A DNA stretch of 64,000 nucleotides, taken from an uncultured Sphaerochaeta sp. (lineage in GTDB: Bacteria > Spirochaetota > Spirochaetia > Sphaerochaetales > Sphaerochaetaceae). This document shows positions 14,896 through 24,027 of this stretch, piece after piece; the first letter of the stretch is position 1, and each line of letters starts with the position of its first letter. Location of the stretch: assembly GCF_963677075.1 (NCBI RefSeq), contig NZ_OY781873.1, positions 1,364,001-1,428,000 on the forward strand, in the 5' to 3' direction. Position numbers and translations under genes: made by a program. A model generated the notes under the pieces. That model did no database searches. It was given only the letters and a program-made list of their open reading frames with translations, and was not told the DNA's origin.

Positions 14896-16434
14896 ATGGA
14901 AATTGATGTAAAGAACCTGCATCCGCTGGAAGTCCGCCTACTCAGGCATGTGGCATTGGGTGAACCCATTACCGCCGGCCGCATCGTGGACGAGCTTGAC
15001 TACAAGGTGGGGCAGTGCAACCAGGCGTTCAGCTGGTTGAGCGCAAAGGGCTATCTGGTCGAGAAGAGTCGCGAAAGTCGCGTCTTGTATGAACTGACAG
15101 AATTCGGAAGGGAGCAAGCAGAGAAAGGGACTCCCGCCCAGCGTATCTTTGCATTTATCAAGGCTGAGGGACCTCACTCCCTTCCTGAGATCGCCTCAGC
15201 CCTGGGATTGGAAAAGAGTGAAGTGGGTTCAGCCTTCGGTCAGCTATCAAAGGCTCGTTGTGCACAAATGAATGACGAAAACAAAGCTCAATCCATCGCT
15301 GATGAGCTGAGCGGTGAGTTCCTTCTTACCGCCAATCTCCTGCAGAAAGGCTTGCAAGGGGACCTTGATGAATCAGCATTGGATGCAGATGAGAAGAAAG
15401 CAATGGGCAAAATCGCGAAGAAACGCGGTGCAGCCTCCTCTCCCTTCAAGGTCATTGAACGGGAAGATATCGTCTACGAGTTGACTGAAGAGGGCTCCCA
15501 GGCCAAGGAAGCGGTCCTGAAGGCAAACATCACAGGAGAGGAGCTTGGCTCCCTTACCCCAGAGATGCTTGCTACCGGAAGTTGGAAAACCGGTAGCTTC
15601 CGCCCCTATGGTTTGAATGCTCCCACCAGTCGCTTGATCCCAGGTCGGCACAACCCATACGGCAACTATCTGCAGTGGGTCAAGGATAAGCTCTGCAGCC
15701 TCGGCTTTGAGGAATTCGATGGCTCTCTCGTGGAGAATGAGTTCTGGAACGGCGATGCCCTGTTCATGCCACAGTTCCACAGTGCTCGTGACATCCACGA
15801 TGTGTATTATGTAAAGGACCCGGTGCATTGCAAGGAGATCGAGGAACCTTGGCTCAGCCAGGTTGCCAAGACTCATGAAGATGGCTGGGAGACAGGTAGC
15901 CGAGGTTGGCGCTACAGCTTTGACCATGAATTCACCCGTCGCCAGGTGCTACGCAGCCAAGGAACGGTTCTCAGTGCACGCCAGCTGCCCAATGCAAAGA
16001 TTCCAGGCAAGTATTTTGGTGTTGCCCGCTGTTTCCGTTATGATCAGGTTGATGCAACCCACGGCGCTGATTTCTATCAGACTGAGGGTATTGTCTTAGG
16101 CAATGATGTGAACCTGAAAACTCTGTTGGGTCTGCTGAAGATGTTTGCTGAAGAGATTGCAGGAGCCGAGGAAGTGAAATACGTCCCTGGCTACTTCCCC
16201 TTCACAGAACCTTCTATCGAAGTGCATATCAAACATCCTGTATTGGGATGGTTTGAACTTGGAGGGAGTGGGATTTTCCGCCCTGAGGTTACCAAGGCAC
16301 TCGGTATTGACGTGCCGGTACTCGCATGGGGACTCGGTATCGACCGAATGGCCTTAATGCACCTTGGATTGAACGATCTCAGGGAGCTCTTTACTCCGAA
16401 CATCGAGTCGGTACGCACGAGGAGGGGAAACTAA
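14896..16434 (+). CDS. pheS: Phenylalanyl-tRNA synthetase alpha subunit, archaeal/eukaryal type
   Basis: 512 residues from ATG 14896, ten bases after AGGAG; an ATG seven codons earlier lacks a site. Bacterial PheS is about 330-350 residues; this long form with N-terminal winged-helix modules (roughly 1-220) is the archaeal/eukaryal type that spirochaetes are known to carry. The class II catalytic domain shows HNPYGNYL, FWNGDALFMPQFHSARD, GSRGWRYSFD, and motif 3 GLGIDRMALMHLGLNDLRELF. With PheT it charges tRNA-Phe as a heterotetramer. Its stop overlaps the pheT start by one base (TAATG). Confidence 0.93.
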   Translation: MEIDVKNLHPLEVRLLRHVALGEPITAGRIVDELDYKVGQCNQAFSWLSAKGYLVEKSRESRVLYELTEFGREQAEKGTPAQRIFAFIKAEGPHSLPEIASALGLEKSEVGSAFGQLSKARCAQMNDENKAQSIADELSGEFLLTANLLQKGLQGDLDESALDADEKKAMGKIAKKRGAASSPFKVIEREDIVYELTEEGSQAKEAVLKANITGEELGSLTPEMLATGSWKTGSFRPYGLNAPTSRLIPGRHNPYGNYLQWVKDKLCSLGFEEFDGSLVENEFWNGDALFMPQFHSARDIHDVYYVKDPVHCKEIEEPWLSQVAKTHEDGWETGSRGWRYSFDHEFTRRQVLRSQGTVLSARQLPNAKIPGKYFGVARCFRYDQVDATHGADFYQTEGIVLGNDVNLKTLLGLLKMFAEEIAGAEEVKYVPGYFPFTEPSIEVHIKHPVLGWFELGGSGIFRPEVTKALGIDVPVLAWGLGIDRMALMHLGLNDLRELFTPNIESVRTRRGN

Positions 16435-18128
16435 TGCCAAAGATTGAGACTACCGGCAAGTTGTTCTACAGCTTGCTTGGAAAAACCATACAAGATGAGC
16501 AACTGGAAGAAATTTTCCCCGTTGCAAAAGCTGAACTGGATGGTCATGAAGATGACCTGCTGAAAATTGAGCTCAACGACACCAACCGTCCTGACCTCTG
16601 GTCTGCCGCAGGTATCGCACGTCAGCTCAAAGCATACTGGGGAGTTGAAGCTCCTCTCTACGATTTTTTCTCTACCGCTGATGAAACCTTTGACAGCGAG
16701 GGAAGGGAGCTCATCGTAGATGCCTCAGTAAAGGAAGTAAGACCGTACTCAATTGGCTTTGCTGCAAAAGGCCACAAGGTAAGTGAGGATGAACTCGAAG
16801 CATTGATCCAGAGTCAGGAAAAGCTCTGTTCCAACTTTGGGAGAAAACGCAAGACGATTGCAATTGGGATCTATCGCTCCGATCTGATTACCTACCCGGT
16901 ACATTACCGTGGGGCAGATCCTGATACCACCAAATTCATACCGCTTGGAATGGATAAGGAACTCACCCTGAGGGAAATCTGCAGCGAACACCCCAAGGGC
17001 AGGGAGTATGGTCCGATTGTAAGCGACAGCAAGGTATTTCCCTATCTGCATGATGACAAGGGAGAGACACTGAGTTTCCCACCGGTGATCAACAGTGCTC
17101 ATATCGGGGCTGTTGAGGCAGGAGATGAGAATCTGTTCCTTGAGCTTAGTGGATCTGATCTTCACGATCTCTTGCTTGCAGCCTCCATTCTTGCCTGTGA
17201 TATGTCCGACCTTGGGTATGAGATTCTTCCCGTGAAGGTCTCTTTTCCAGAGGAGACAGAGTTTGGAAGAGAGATAACGGTTCCCTATTATTTCCAAGAG
17301 CCTATCTCCTGCTCACTCAGCCAGGTCCATAAGACCCTTGGTGAGCTGATGAGTGGAGACGATGCTGTTGCAGCCTTGAAGAGAATGGGAATCTATGCTG
17401 TCTATGATGAGGACACCATCTGGGCAACCGTCCCAGAGTGGAGAAATGACTTCCTGCATCCAGTCGACCTAATCGAGGATATTATGATCGGTTATGGGCT
17501 TGGAAACTTCCAGCCTGAGATGCCTCAGGATTTCACGGTTGGACGACTCAGCCCAGCTGAAGAGTTGGGCCGCAAGGTCAAGGACTTGATGGTGGGTCTC
17601 GGATTCCAGGAGATGATGTACAACTATCTGGGCTCCAAACGGGAATACGTGGACAACATGCAGTTCCCTGCTGAAAAATGTATCTTTATCTCCAATCCAA
17701 TGAGTGAGAACTATGAGGTGGTACGCCCCTCGGTCATTCCTTCCCTGTTGGAGAGTGAGAGCGTTAGCGCCCATGCACCTTTCCCTCATAAGATCTTCGA
17801 AGTGGGCAAGATTGCTTTCCTCGATGAGAACGAGAACAGTGGGACCACAACCCGTAATAGTCTCGGTTTCCTAGCCAGTGACAGTGTGATGGGTTACAAC
17901 GAGGTCTCCTCGATTGTGAACACCCTGTTCTACTTCCTCGGCAAGGAGTATCAACTTGCAGCCTTGGAAGGCGATGGCCGGTTCATAAAAGGTCGTTGTG
18001 CCAAAATTATGCTAGGCGAAGAAGAGGTTGGGGTATTTGGAGAAATCCATCCTGCAGTTCTGGAGAACTGGGGAAGTGAAACTCCCACCATTGCCTGTGA
18101 GGTAGACCTGGATATGTTGTTGAACTAA
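16434..18128 (+). CDS. pheT: Phenylalanyl-tRNA synthetase beta subunit, archaeal/eukaryal type
   Basis: 564 residues, against about 800 in typical bacteria: it lacks the N-terminal EMAP/tRNA-binding extension and C-terminal anticodon-binding domain, as in archaea and other spirochaetes. The B3/B4 editing core is seen (IELNDTNRPDLWSAAGIARQL, FPPVINSAHIG) with the B5 domain about 270-345 and the catalytic-like core after it (DFLHPVDLIEDIMIGYGLGNF, FISNPMSENYEVVRPS). The start is fixed by the TAATG overlap with pheS. Confidence 0.92.
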   Translation: MPKIETTGKLFYSLLGKTIQDEQLEEIFPVAKAELDGHEDDLLKIELNDTNRPDLWSAAGIARQLKAYWGVEAPLYDFFSTADETFDSEGRELIVDASVKEVRPYSIGFAAKGHKVSEDELEALIQSQEKLCSNFGRKRKTIAIGIYRSDLITYPVHYRGADPDTTKFIPLGMDKELTLREICSEHPKGREYGPIVSDSKVFPYLHDDKGETLSFPPVINSAHIGAVEAGDENLFLELSGSDLHDLLLAASILACDMSDLGYEILPVKVSFPEETEFGREITVPYYFQEPISCSLSQVHKTLGELMSGDDAVAALKRMGIYAVYDEDTIWATVPEWRNDFLHPVDLIEDIMIGYGLGNFQPEMPQDFTVGRLSPAEELGRKVKDLMVGLGFQEMMYNYLGSKREYVDNMQFPAEKCIFISNPMSENYEVVRPSVIPSLLESESVSAHAPFPHKIFEVGKIAFLDENENSGTTTRNSLGFLASDSVMGYNEVSSIVNTLFYFLGKEYQLAALEGDGRFIKGRCAKIMLGEEEVGVFGEIHPAVLENWGSETPTIACEVDLDMLLN

Positions 18129-18151
18129 CAAACATCCAAGGTGAAGAGAAG

Positions 18152-18190
18152 AGTGCTGCAGCCAGAAATGCGTTGTGGCACTTTTTATTT
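18152..18190 (+). terminator. Terminator after pheT
   Basis: Nine-base-pair stem with two G-U pairs (AGTGCTGCA 18152-18160 with TGTGGCACT 18174-18182), followed by TTTTTATTTT. It overlaps the 3' end of the convergent antiporter operon. Confidence 0.75.
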
Positions 18191-19911
18191 TACCATCCAA
18201 TCAAAGCAAGCGCCCCGAGTGCAACGGAAAAGCCGAGGAAGAGATCGGTGAATCCTCCTCGTCTCTTCTCCAAGAAGTGCAATACATGCCGTCCTGGTTT
18301 GATAACGGCAAAACTGAAGAGTACTATGCCTGCGAGGACGGTGAGAGCAGTCTTGATAAGATTGTCCTGTGTGAAGAAGAAACTACTACCATAGGTTTGT
18401 GCTTCTTCTGGGCTTATCAATTTAGTAATGAAAAGAATCATTTGCTCACTGAGCAGGCCGACAGCAAGACAGGAGAGGGCAAGCAGGATAAATGAGAGGT
18501 GTGTGGAGACGGAAAAGCGTTTTTTCTCTTTACTGACTGCACTCATCAGTGGTTGTTTGGATGGAAGAAAAATACGGGAAAGCTTAATAAACGAAGCAAT
18601 GGTTCCCGCTGAGGCAAGGGTTAGGAAGGTATAATGCATACTTCCCTTGAGGGTATAGGTAACCAACATCTTGCTGTAAAAACCATTGAACGGGGGAAGT
18701 GCAGAAATGGAGAGTGCACCGACGAGAAAACAGAGCATCGTAAGCGGTATTCTCTCTCCTTCGATTCGTAGTGCCTGGTTTGCCCCCCTGAGTGTGTAGA
18801 CATTGCGGTTGCCTGCTGCATCAGTAGCCTTTCCGATGGTAAGAAAGAGCAAGGCCTTGAATTGTGCATGGCTGAATGCATGGAAGAAGGAAGCTGAAAG
18901 AAGCAGTGCTCCTTCTGAGGTGGTGATTCCTGTATGCAGTGCCATCCCCCAGGCACTTACGATATACCCTATCTGGCTGATGGAGTGATAGGCAAGCAGT
19001 TGCTTTGCATCACTCTGGGAGAGTGCAAGCAATACACCGATCAAGGCCGTTGCAGCTCCAGCATAGCTGACCGGAAGTGCAAGCTGAGTGGCAAGTGGTG
19101 AGAGAGTAAAGACTCTCAGCAGTGCAAAGAGAGGAACTTTCAACAGCACTCCCGAGAGGAGCGCTGAAACAGCATGGGGCGCCTTTGCATGTGCATCCAC
19201 CAACCAAAGTGAGAGTGGCATGACTGCTACTCGTAATAGAACCGGGACAATGATCAGGAGCAAGGAGAAAAGTGCAACGTATTGGTTTCTTCCAGAGACT
19301 GCTTCCAATCCCCTGGAAATCCCTTCATAGCTGAGTGAACCGGTGAGTTTGTAGAGACCGAAGGTACCGAGCAGGAAAAAGACCATTGCAGATGATGAGA
19401 GCATAAGGTAGGAGAATGATGCATAGGCTGCATTGGCTTTCTTTCCGGTTGCGATCAGGACATAGGCAGTTACGCCCATGAGTTCAAGGCAGACAAAGAG
19501 GTTGAACAGGTCAGCAGTCATACCGATTGCTGCTATGGAAGCGTTCTGGATGAGCATCAGTGCTGTGTAATAGCTATGTCCAGGTCCTTCCTTACGGGAG
19601 AAAATCCAAGAGGGGATGGTGATTGCTGCAGCCAGGAAAATCAAAAGCAAGCTCATTCCGTCAAAACGGTAGACGATGCCGATACTCTTTGCATACCCTC
19701 CTATGGTTGTCTCAATGTACCCTTGGTTCTGCAGGATGGGGTAGAGAGTAAGAACCAGGAAAAGGGGGAGTATCATTCCAATCAGTATTCCCAAATACTC
19801 CGCAATTCTCCTGATGCCCGTCGGGCAGAAGCTCTTGATAAAGAGTATACCTGCTGCTGAGAGAAGTGGGAGAAATACTGGGGAGAAGAGTATGGTGTGA
19901 GTTATATTCAT
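18190..19911 (-). CDS. MrpD/NuoN-like proton-translocating antiporter subunit (second copy)
   Basis: 573 residues from ATG 19911, five bases after GGAGG and overlapping the upstream gene stop (ATGA). Proton-antiporter family membrane protein with about 14 hydrophobic segments; hallmarks include LFVCLELMGVTAYVL (the glutamate conserved in helix 5), WLVDAHAKAPHAVSALLSGVLLKVPLFALLR (lysine/His helix 7-8 region) and LLAYHSISQIGYI. Such subunits carry ions in Mrp antiporters, Mbh hydrogenase and complex I. It is the last gene of the operon and a clear paralogue of the next gene upstream. Confidence 0.88.
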   Translation of the reverse strand: MNITHTILFSPVFLPLLSAAGILFIKSFCPTGIRRIAEYLGILIGMILPLFLVLTLYPILQNQGYIETTIGGYAKSIGIVYRFDGMSLLLIFLAAAITIPSWIFSRKEGPGHSYYTALMLIQNASIAAIGMTADLFNLFVCLELMGVTAYVLIATGKKANAAYASFSYLMLSSSAMVFFLLGTFGLYKLTGSLSYEGISRGLEAVSGRNQYVALFSLLLIIVPVLLRVAVMPLSLWLVDAHAKAPHAVSALLSGVLLKVPLFALLRVFTLSPLATQLALPVSYAGAATALIGVLLALSQSDAKQLLAYHSISQIGYIVSAWGMALHTGITTSEGALLLSASFFHAFSHAQFKALLFLTIGKATDAAGNRNVYTLRGANQALRIEGERIPLTMLCFLVGALSISALPPFNGFYSKMLVTYTLKGSMHYTFLTLASAGTIASFIKLSRIFLPSKQPLMSAVSKEKKRFSVSTHLSFILLALSCLAVGLLSEQMILFITKLISPEEAQTYGSSFFFTQDNLIKTALTVLAGIVLFSFAVIKPGRHVLHFLEKRRGGFTDLFLGFSVALGALALIGW

Positions 19912-21635
19912 AGTACTCCTCCCGGAAAGAGGAGCCACCATGCCATGACAGCAACCATCAGAGCAAAACCGAAGAAGAGATTAGGGAATGATGCTGTTGA
20001 CTCCCTTCTTGCCTCAAAACGCCTTTCCAATCTGGTTTTGGATCCGATGATAAAGAATAACAGAGCGATAGTGGTGGTGAGCCCTGTCTTCAGTAAATCC
20101 TGGAGTGCTGAATAACTGGTCAGTGTTGCATTCGTAGCTCCAAGTGGAGAGAGAACCTGGACCACAAACGTCTGGAGCTCAGTATACCAAAGCCCTCCGG
20201 CAAGCAGGAGTATCGTAAGGAAAATGAGCGATAGAGAGGTAAGTGCAGTAGACGACGGTTCCACATTCTGGATTTCTTGGTTTTTTCTTGGAAGAAAGAT
20301 ACCAGAGAGCTTAAGATATGCAACAATGGTCAATACTGAAGTAATACTCAAAAAGTAGGTTGACCCATGTCCTTTTGAAAGATATACAAGTGTGTTCTTG
20401 CCCCAGAACCCAATGGTGGGGGGGAGTGCACTGATCGAGAGAAATGCAACCAGGTATGCTATGCCTGTAATGGGGAATCGCTCACCTTGTGCGCGTAGCG
20501 CTGAGAGAGCTCCCCGAGCCGTATGCAAATCTTTGCTGCCCACTGCGTCACTAGCGCGTCCTACCGTCATGAAGAGGGTCGCTTTTGCCAAGGCATGGCT
20601 GAACGCATAGAGGAGTGAGAGCGCGAGTAACAGTGCTCCCTCTTCAGTCTCAAGCCCTGATGCCAAGGCCAATCCATAGGCGGTCACGATATACCCAATC
20701 TGGCTGACTGAGCTATAGGCAAGCAAACGCTTGGCGTGGTGCTCCCTAAGTGCCAAGAGAATACCCAGCAGGGCTGAAATCCCTCCTGCCCATGCAAGGA
20801 TGGACCCAAGTAACTCGGTACCGGTAACCAGCAATAAAAGACGAACCAAGGCAAAGAGGGGTATTTTAATCAACACCCCAGAGAGCAAGGCTGAAACTGC
20901 ATGGGGTGCATTCGAGTGTGCCCCAACCAGCCAGCCGGAGAGTGGGATGACTGCAGTTCTCAAGAGCACCGATACGACAATCAGGACAAGTGAGAGACGT
21001 GCAACCAGGAGGTCGGATCCTGAGAGCATATTTTTTACTTGGGCGATGGTGTCGTAGGCAAGGGAGCCTGAGATTCTATAGAGGCCGAATGTTCCTATCA
21101 GGAAGAATACCATTGCCGTGGCGCTGAAGAGCAGGTAGGTAAAAGAGGAGAGTATTGCCTTGTTCTTCTCACTACTGGCAACCAATACATAGCTGGTTAC
21201 ACCCATCACCTCAAGGCAGACGAACAGGTTGAACAGGTCAGCTGTAAGGCTGGTCGCAGCAATGGATGCACTCTGGATGAGGAATATTACCGTGAAAGTC
21301 TCCTGATGAGGTCCTGTTCTCCTGCTGTAGAGCCAAACCGGGATACTGACCAGGAGATTGATGGTGATAAGGAGGAAGGAGAGGCCGTCAAAATGGTAGT
21401 GGATACCCAGTGTAGTCTCCCAGGTTCCGAGAATCATATGCACCTGATGACGAGCTAGAACCGGCTTGATCAGGAATATGAATGCAATGAGTGGGATAAT
21501 GAATGCAATAAGGGCAGAGAGGTATTCCACAGCTCGTCTTTGTCTGTCTGTAAAGAAGTGCTTGGTAATCAGAATGAGTGCAGCACCAAGCATGGGAAGG
21601 TAGACTGGGCTGAGAAAGAGGCTCTCAATGCTCAC
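19908..21635 (-). CDS. MrpD/MbhH-like proton-translocating antiporter subunit (first copy)
   Basis: 575 residues from the GTG at 21635, chosen for an AGAGG site seven bases upstream; GTG 21650 would add five residues. About 14 membrane segments with LFVCLEVMGVTSYVLVA, WLVGAHSNAPHAVSALLSGVLIKIPLFALVR and LLAYSSVSQIGYI. In archaeal Mbh and bacterial Mrp, this subunit is one of the ion channels. It overlaps the mrpC-like gene by 11 bases. About half the residues appear identical to the downstream paralogue in the core, indicating tandem duplication. Confidence 0.88.
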   Translation of the reverse strand: MSIESLFLSPVYLPMLGAALILITKHFFTDRQRRAVEYLSALIAFIIPLIAFIFLIKPVLARHQVHMILGTWETTLGIHYHFDGLSFLLITINLLVSIPVWLYSRRTGPHQETFTVIFLIQSASIAATSLTADLFNLFVCLEVMGVTSYVLVASSEKNKAILSSFTYLLFSATAMVFFLIGTFGLYRISGSLAYDTIAQVKNMLSGSDLLVARLSLVLIVVSVLLRTAVIPLSGWLVGAHSNAPHAVSALLSGVLIKIPLFALVRLLLLVTGTELLGSILAWAGGISALLGILLALREHHAKRLLAYSSVSQIGYIVTAYGLALASGLETEEGALLLALSLLYAFSHALAKATLFMTVGRASDAVGSKDLHTARGALSALRAQGERFPITGIAYLVAFLSISALPPTIGFWGKNTLVYLSKGHGSTYFLSITSVLTIVAYLKLSGIFLPRKNQEIQNVEPSSTALTSLSLIFLTILLLAGGLWYTELQTFVVQVLSPLGATNATLTSYSALQDLLKTGLTTTIALLFFIIGSKTRLERRFEARRESTASFPNLFFGFALMVAVMAWWLLFPGGVL

Positions 21636-21969
21636 TACGCAACCTCTCACTGATCGTGTCTATCTCCAAGGAACCGGTTGCCTTGTATAGCCTAACTGCC
21701 AGAGCCAAGGCAAGCGCAGTAACACACACTCCAATGACAATAGCGGTCAGCATCAAGGCTTGGGGAACAGGGTCTACCATGTTGGTTACCCCCTCCCCCA
21801 GGATAGGGGCTTGGTCCCCAATCCTGCTCCCTTCCAGGATGTAGAGCAGTACCACTGCAGCGTTCAGGATATTGAGTCCGAACACCTTTTTAATGATATT
21901 TTTTGCCCCTACAATGGCAGTGAATCCTATCAGGGCAAGCAGGAAGATCAGAATGCGTTCAATGACCAC
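21625..21969 (-). CDS. MrpC/MbhG/NuoK-like subunit
   Basis: 114 residues with three hydrophobic segments, standard for MrpC/NuoK. It contains ARIG-type topology with IIKKVFGLNILNAAVVLLYILEG (conserved glutamate in helix 2) and DPVPQALMLTAIVIGVCVTALALALAVRLY (helix 3, the DPLPQALVLTAIVI signature of this family). Part of the membrane arm of cation/proton antiporters. It overlaps the MbhE-MnhB fusion gene by 11 bases. Confidence 0.9.
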   Translation of the reverse strand: MVIERILIFLLALIGFTAIVGAKNIIKKVFGLNILNAAVVLLYILEGSRIGDQAPILGEGVTNMVDPVPQALMLTAIVIGVCVTALALALAVRLYKATGSLEIDTISERLRSEH

Positions 21970-22693
21970 GGCGTCCTCCCATCATCGCGATACACATAAC
22001 TGCTATGCTTGTTCCCACCTTCAACCCAATGATGATATTCAGGAGGATGATGAAGTTTGCAGAGAGTGCAGAACCGCTCTTGATCGGGTTACCGAAGAAC
22101 CCGCTTTCAAAGAAAACCCCACTGGTAGCTGCCACTATGAGAACAAGGAAAGATAGAGCTTCTATTCTTCCTAGCACATTCGTATTGGTCAACTTGGTCT
22201 GCGTCTCGGTTCCGAGTGCAAGGAAAACGATGGCTGAGGCAACAATGACGCCTCCCTGGAATCCTCCACCTGGGGAGATATGTCCATACAACATGACATA
22301 GAATCCAAAGAGCAATACGACTGGGCCAAGCTTGGAGGAAACCACCTCAAGAAGGTGGGTCCTTTGTGCATTGGTGGGACGTTTTTCGGGAGCGAGGGAG
22401 AAGCTCACCGCTTCCTCTTCTTCACTCTCCTTTCCAAGATTGATCAGAATCCCCATCGTACCGGTAATGGAAACCAGCAAAACCAAGGTTTCCCCCAAGG
22501 TATCCATTGCCCGATACCCCAAGTAAATAGAGCTGACAGTGTTCACGGCTCCCGTGTCAGTGAGCGCATGTTCATAGAGATAGTCCCTCGATGCCTCCGG
22601 CCAAGGGTGGGAGGAGAGAAAGACTGGGAGGATGGCAAGGGCCAAGACAAGAAGGGTGAATGTGATTTTTATGATGAACAGTGTTCGTTTCAC
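21959..22693 (-). CDS. MbhE-MnhB fusion: Mrp antiporter subunit B with N-terminal MbhE-like part
   Basis: 244 residues, against about 140 for MrpB alone. Residues 1-90 resemble MbhE (signal-anchor helix, then VNTVSSIYLGYRAMDTLGETLVLLVSITGTMGILI). After a charged linker (KESEEEEAV), residues 115-244 are MnhB (GPVVLLFGFYVMLYGHISPGGGFQGGVIVASAIVFLAL). In archaeal Mbh these are separate consecutive genes (mbhE and mbhF); in bacterial Mrp the E-like part is the C-terminus of MrpA. Next to the DUF4040 gene with one-base overlap. Confidence 0.82.
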   Translation of the reverse strand: MKRTLFIIKITFTLLVLALAILPVFLSSHPWPEASRDYLYEHALTDTGAVNTVSSIYLGYRAMDTLGETLVLLVSITGTMGILINLGKESEEEEAVSFSLAPEKRPTNAQRTHLLEVVSSKLGPVVLLFGFYVMLYGHISPGGGFQGGVIVASAIVFLALGTETQTKLTNTNVLGRIEALSFLVLIVAATSGVFFESGFFGNPIKSGSALSANFIILLNIIIGLKVGTSIAVMCIAMMGGRRGH

Positions 22694-22926
22694 TAATCTT
22701 TACTCCTTCTTCGTGTATGGCGAATAGCCCATACAAATATGATGGTGGAAACCCCGGCCCCTACAGCTGCCTCGGTGATGGCAACGTCTGGAGCCTTGAG
22801 TATCGTGAACATCAAGGCGCTGAGCATGCTGAGTGCAGAGAGGGCTATCACTGAATGCAACAAATCCCTGGAGAGCAATGCAAAACTTCCAAGAGCAAGA
22901 ATCATACAGAGAAGTAGGATGGTCAT
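22693..22926 (-). CDS. MbhD-like (DUF4040) subunit
   Basis: 77 residues, three helices. The pattern SRDLLHSVIALSALSMLSALMFTILKAPDVAITEAAVGAGVSTIIFVWAI is diagnostic for the DUF4040/MbhD module, which in standard Mrp antiporters is the C-terminal part of MrpA. Here it is a separate gene, as in archaeal Mbh. It overlaps the MnhG-like gene by four bases and the next gene by one. Confidence 0.88.
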   Translation of the reverse strand: MTILLLCMILALGSFALLSRDLLHSVIALSALSMLSALMFTILKAPDVAITEAAVGAGVSTIIFVWAIRHTRRRSKD

Positions 22927-23252
22927 AGGCTCTTATCCTCCCTCTTCATTGATGATCGTTGCCTTGTGGCATCCTCACTCTCCCAGATGAATTTGGCCAC
23001 GATTGAGGAGCCTGTGGGAGCAGAAATGAGGAAAAACACCAGAATTATGAAAATCCGTGCTCCACTTGCGAGTGTTGGAGAGAGCAAGAGCAGGGCGATC
23101 AGATATGAGAAAACTGCTGTGGTTCCACATAAGGAGCCTGCATGAAGGCGGGAGTAGGGGTCTCGGAAACGGAAAAGCCCAACCATCCCGAACAGACCAA
23201 AGAAGGTTCCAACCAGAAAGGCTATCAATGCCAGAATCTCTCGTATAATCAT
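22923..23252 (-). CDS. MnhG/MrpG/MbhC-like subunit
   Basis: 109 residues with three hydrophobic segments. Family signature GTFFGLFGMVGLFRFRDPYSRLHAGSLCGTTAVFSYLIALLLL is clear. The charged tail (SEDATRQRSSMKREDK) is cytoplasmic. Its start overlaps the stop of the MnhF-like gene by one base. It corresponds to mbhC by order. Confidence 0.9.
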   Translation of the reverse strand: MIIREILALIAFLVGTFFGLFGMVGLFRFRDPYSRLHAGSLCGTTAVFSYLIALLLLSPTLASGARIFIILVFFLISAPTGSSIVAKFIWESEDATRQRSSMKREDKSL

Positions 23253-23518
23253 CAGTTCTCCTTCCGGTCTTTGAGGAACCGGGTGATCGCAAGGAATCCG
23301 AGGAATCCAAAGATGTCATAGACCAGGGCAACATCCAGATACAGTGTCCGCCCGACCCTGATCCCCCAGAGCACCAACAATGCAAGGGAGACAGCGCTCA
23401 GCACATTCAAGGCAACCAATCGGTCACTTGCAGTGGGACCGAGCAGCAGCCTCAGTAATGTGCCGATGGCAAAAAGAATCAGCATCACCAGCATTGCCTG
23501 GAGGAGTATGTCTGTCAT
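23252..23518 (-). CDS. MnhF/MrpF/MbhB-like subunit
   Basis: 88 residues from ATG 23518, which forms an ATGA overlap with the MnhE-like gene; longer starts upstream fall inside that gene. Signature IGTLLRLLLGPTASDRLVALNVLSAVSLALLVL, then YLDVALVYDIFGFLGFLAITRFL. Three membrane helices. It corresponds to mbhB by order. Confidence 0.9.
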   Translation of the reverse strand: MTDILLQAMLVMLILFAIGTLLRLLLGPTASDRLVALNVLSAVSLALLVLWGIRVGRTLYLDVALVYDIFGFLGFLAITRFLKDRKEN

Positions 23519-24027
23519 AGCCATGTCCTCCCGAGTGCATGTTCGAGTTTTGTCTTTACTGCTTCCCCTGCAGCTTTTGTATGGGTGGTGCTGCATAGGA
23601 GCCAGTGGACGGTAAGATGGTCGTCATTAAGATCAAGGGTCATGGTTCCTGGAGTGAATGTGATGGCATTTGCCAGTACCGTCCTAGCAAGATCACTGCG
23701 AAGATGGGTCCTGAAGTGTACAATCCTTGGATTGGTGTTCCCTGTTATGACAGCTTTCACTACTTGATAACTCGATTGATACAAGGAAAGGACCATAAGA
23801 AACAGGAATCTCAGGAGAGCCCAGAGGTGCGGGATGAAGAAGCGCAGATTTGCCTCATGTTCGGGAAGGAAGATGTGGTAGGTGAGTGCTGCAGTTAAAA
23901 CTGAGGCTCCAAGCCCAAAGAGCAGGCTGAAGAGGCCCAAGTCGGCGGTGAACAAGACCCAGACGAAGTACAAAAACAGGGTGGTCAACACAAAACGCAA
24001 GATCGCCCAGACTCGCCTGCTGTTCAT
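23515..24027 (-). CDS. MnhE/MrpE/MbhA-like subunit
   Basis: 170 residues, normal for MrpE. Two or three N-terminal helices, then a soluble domain with NPRIVHFRTHLRSDLARTVLANAITFTPGTMTLDLNDDHLTVHWL, the classical MrpE block. First antiporter structural gene; it directly abuts the PtsN-like gene. Confidence 0.9.
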   Translation of the reverse strand: MNSRRVWAILRFVLTTLFLYFVWVLFTADLGLFSLLFGLGASVLTAALTYHIFLPEHEANLRFFIPHLWALLRFLFLMVLSLYQSSYQVVKAVITGNTNPRIVHFRTHLRSDLARTVLANAITFTPGTMTLDLNDDHLTVHWLLCSTTHTKAAGEAVKTKLEHALGRTWL

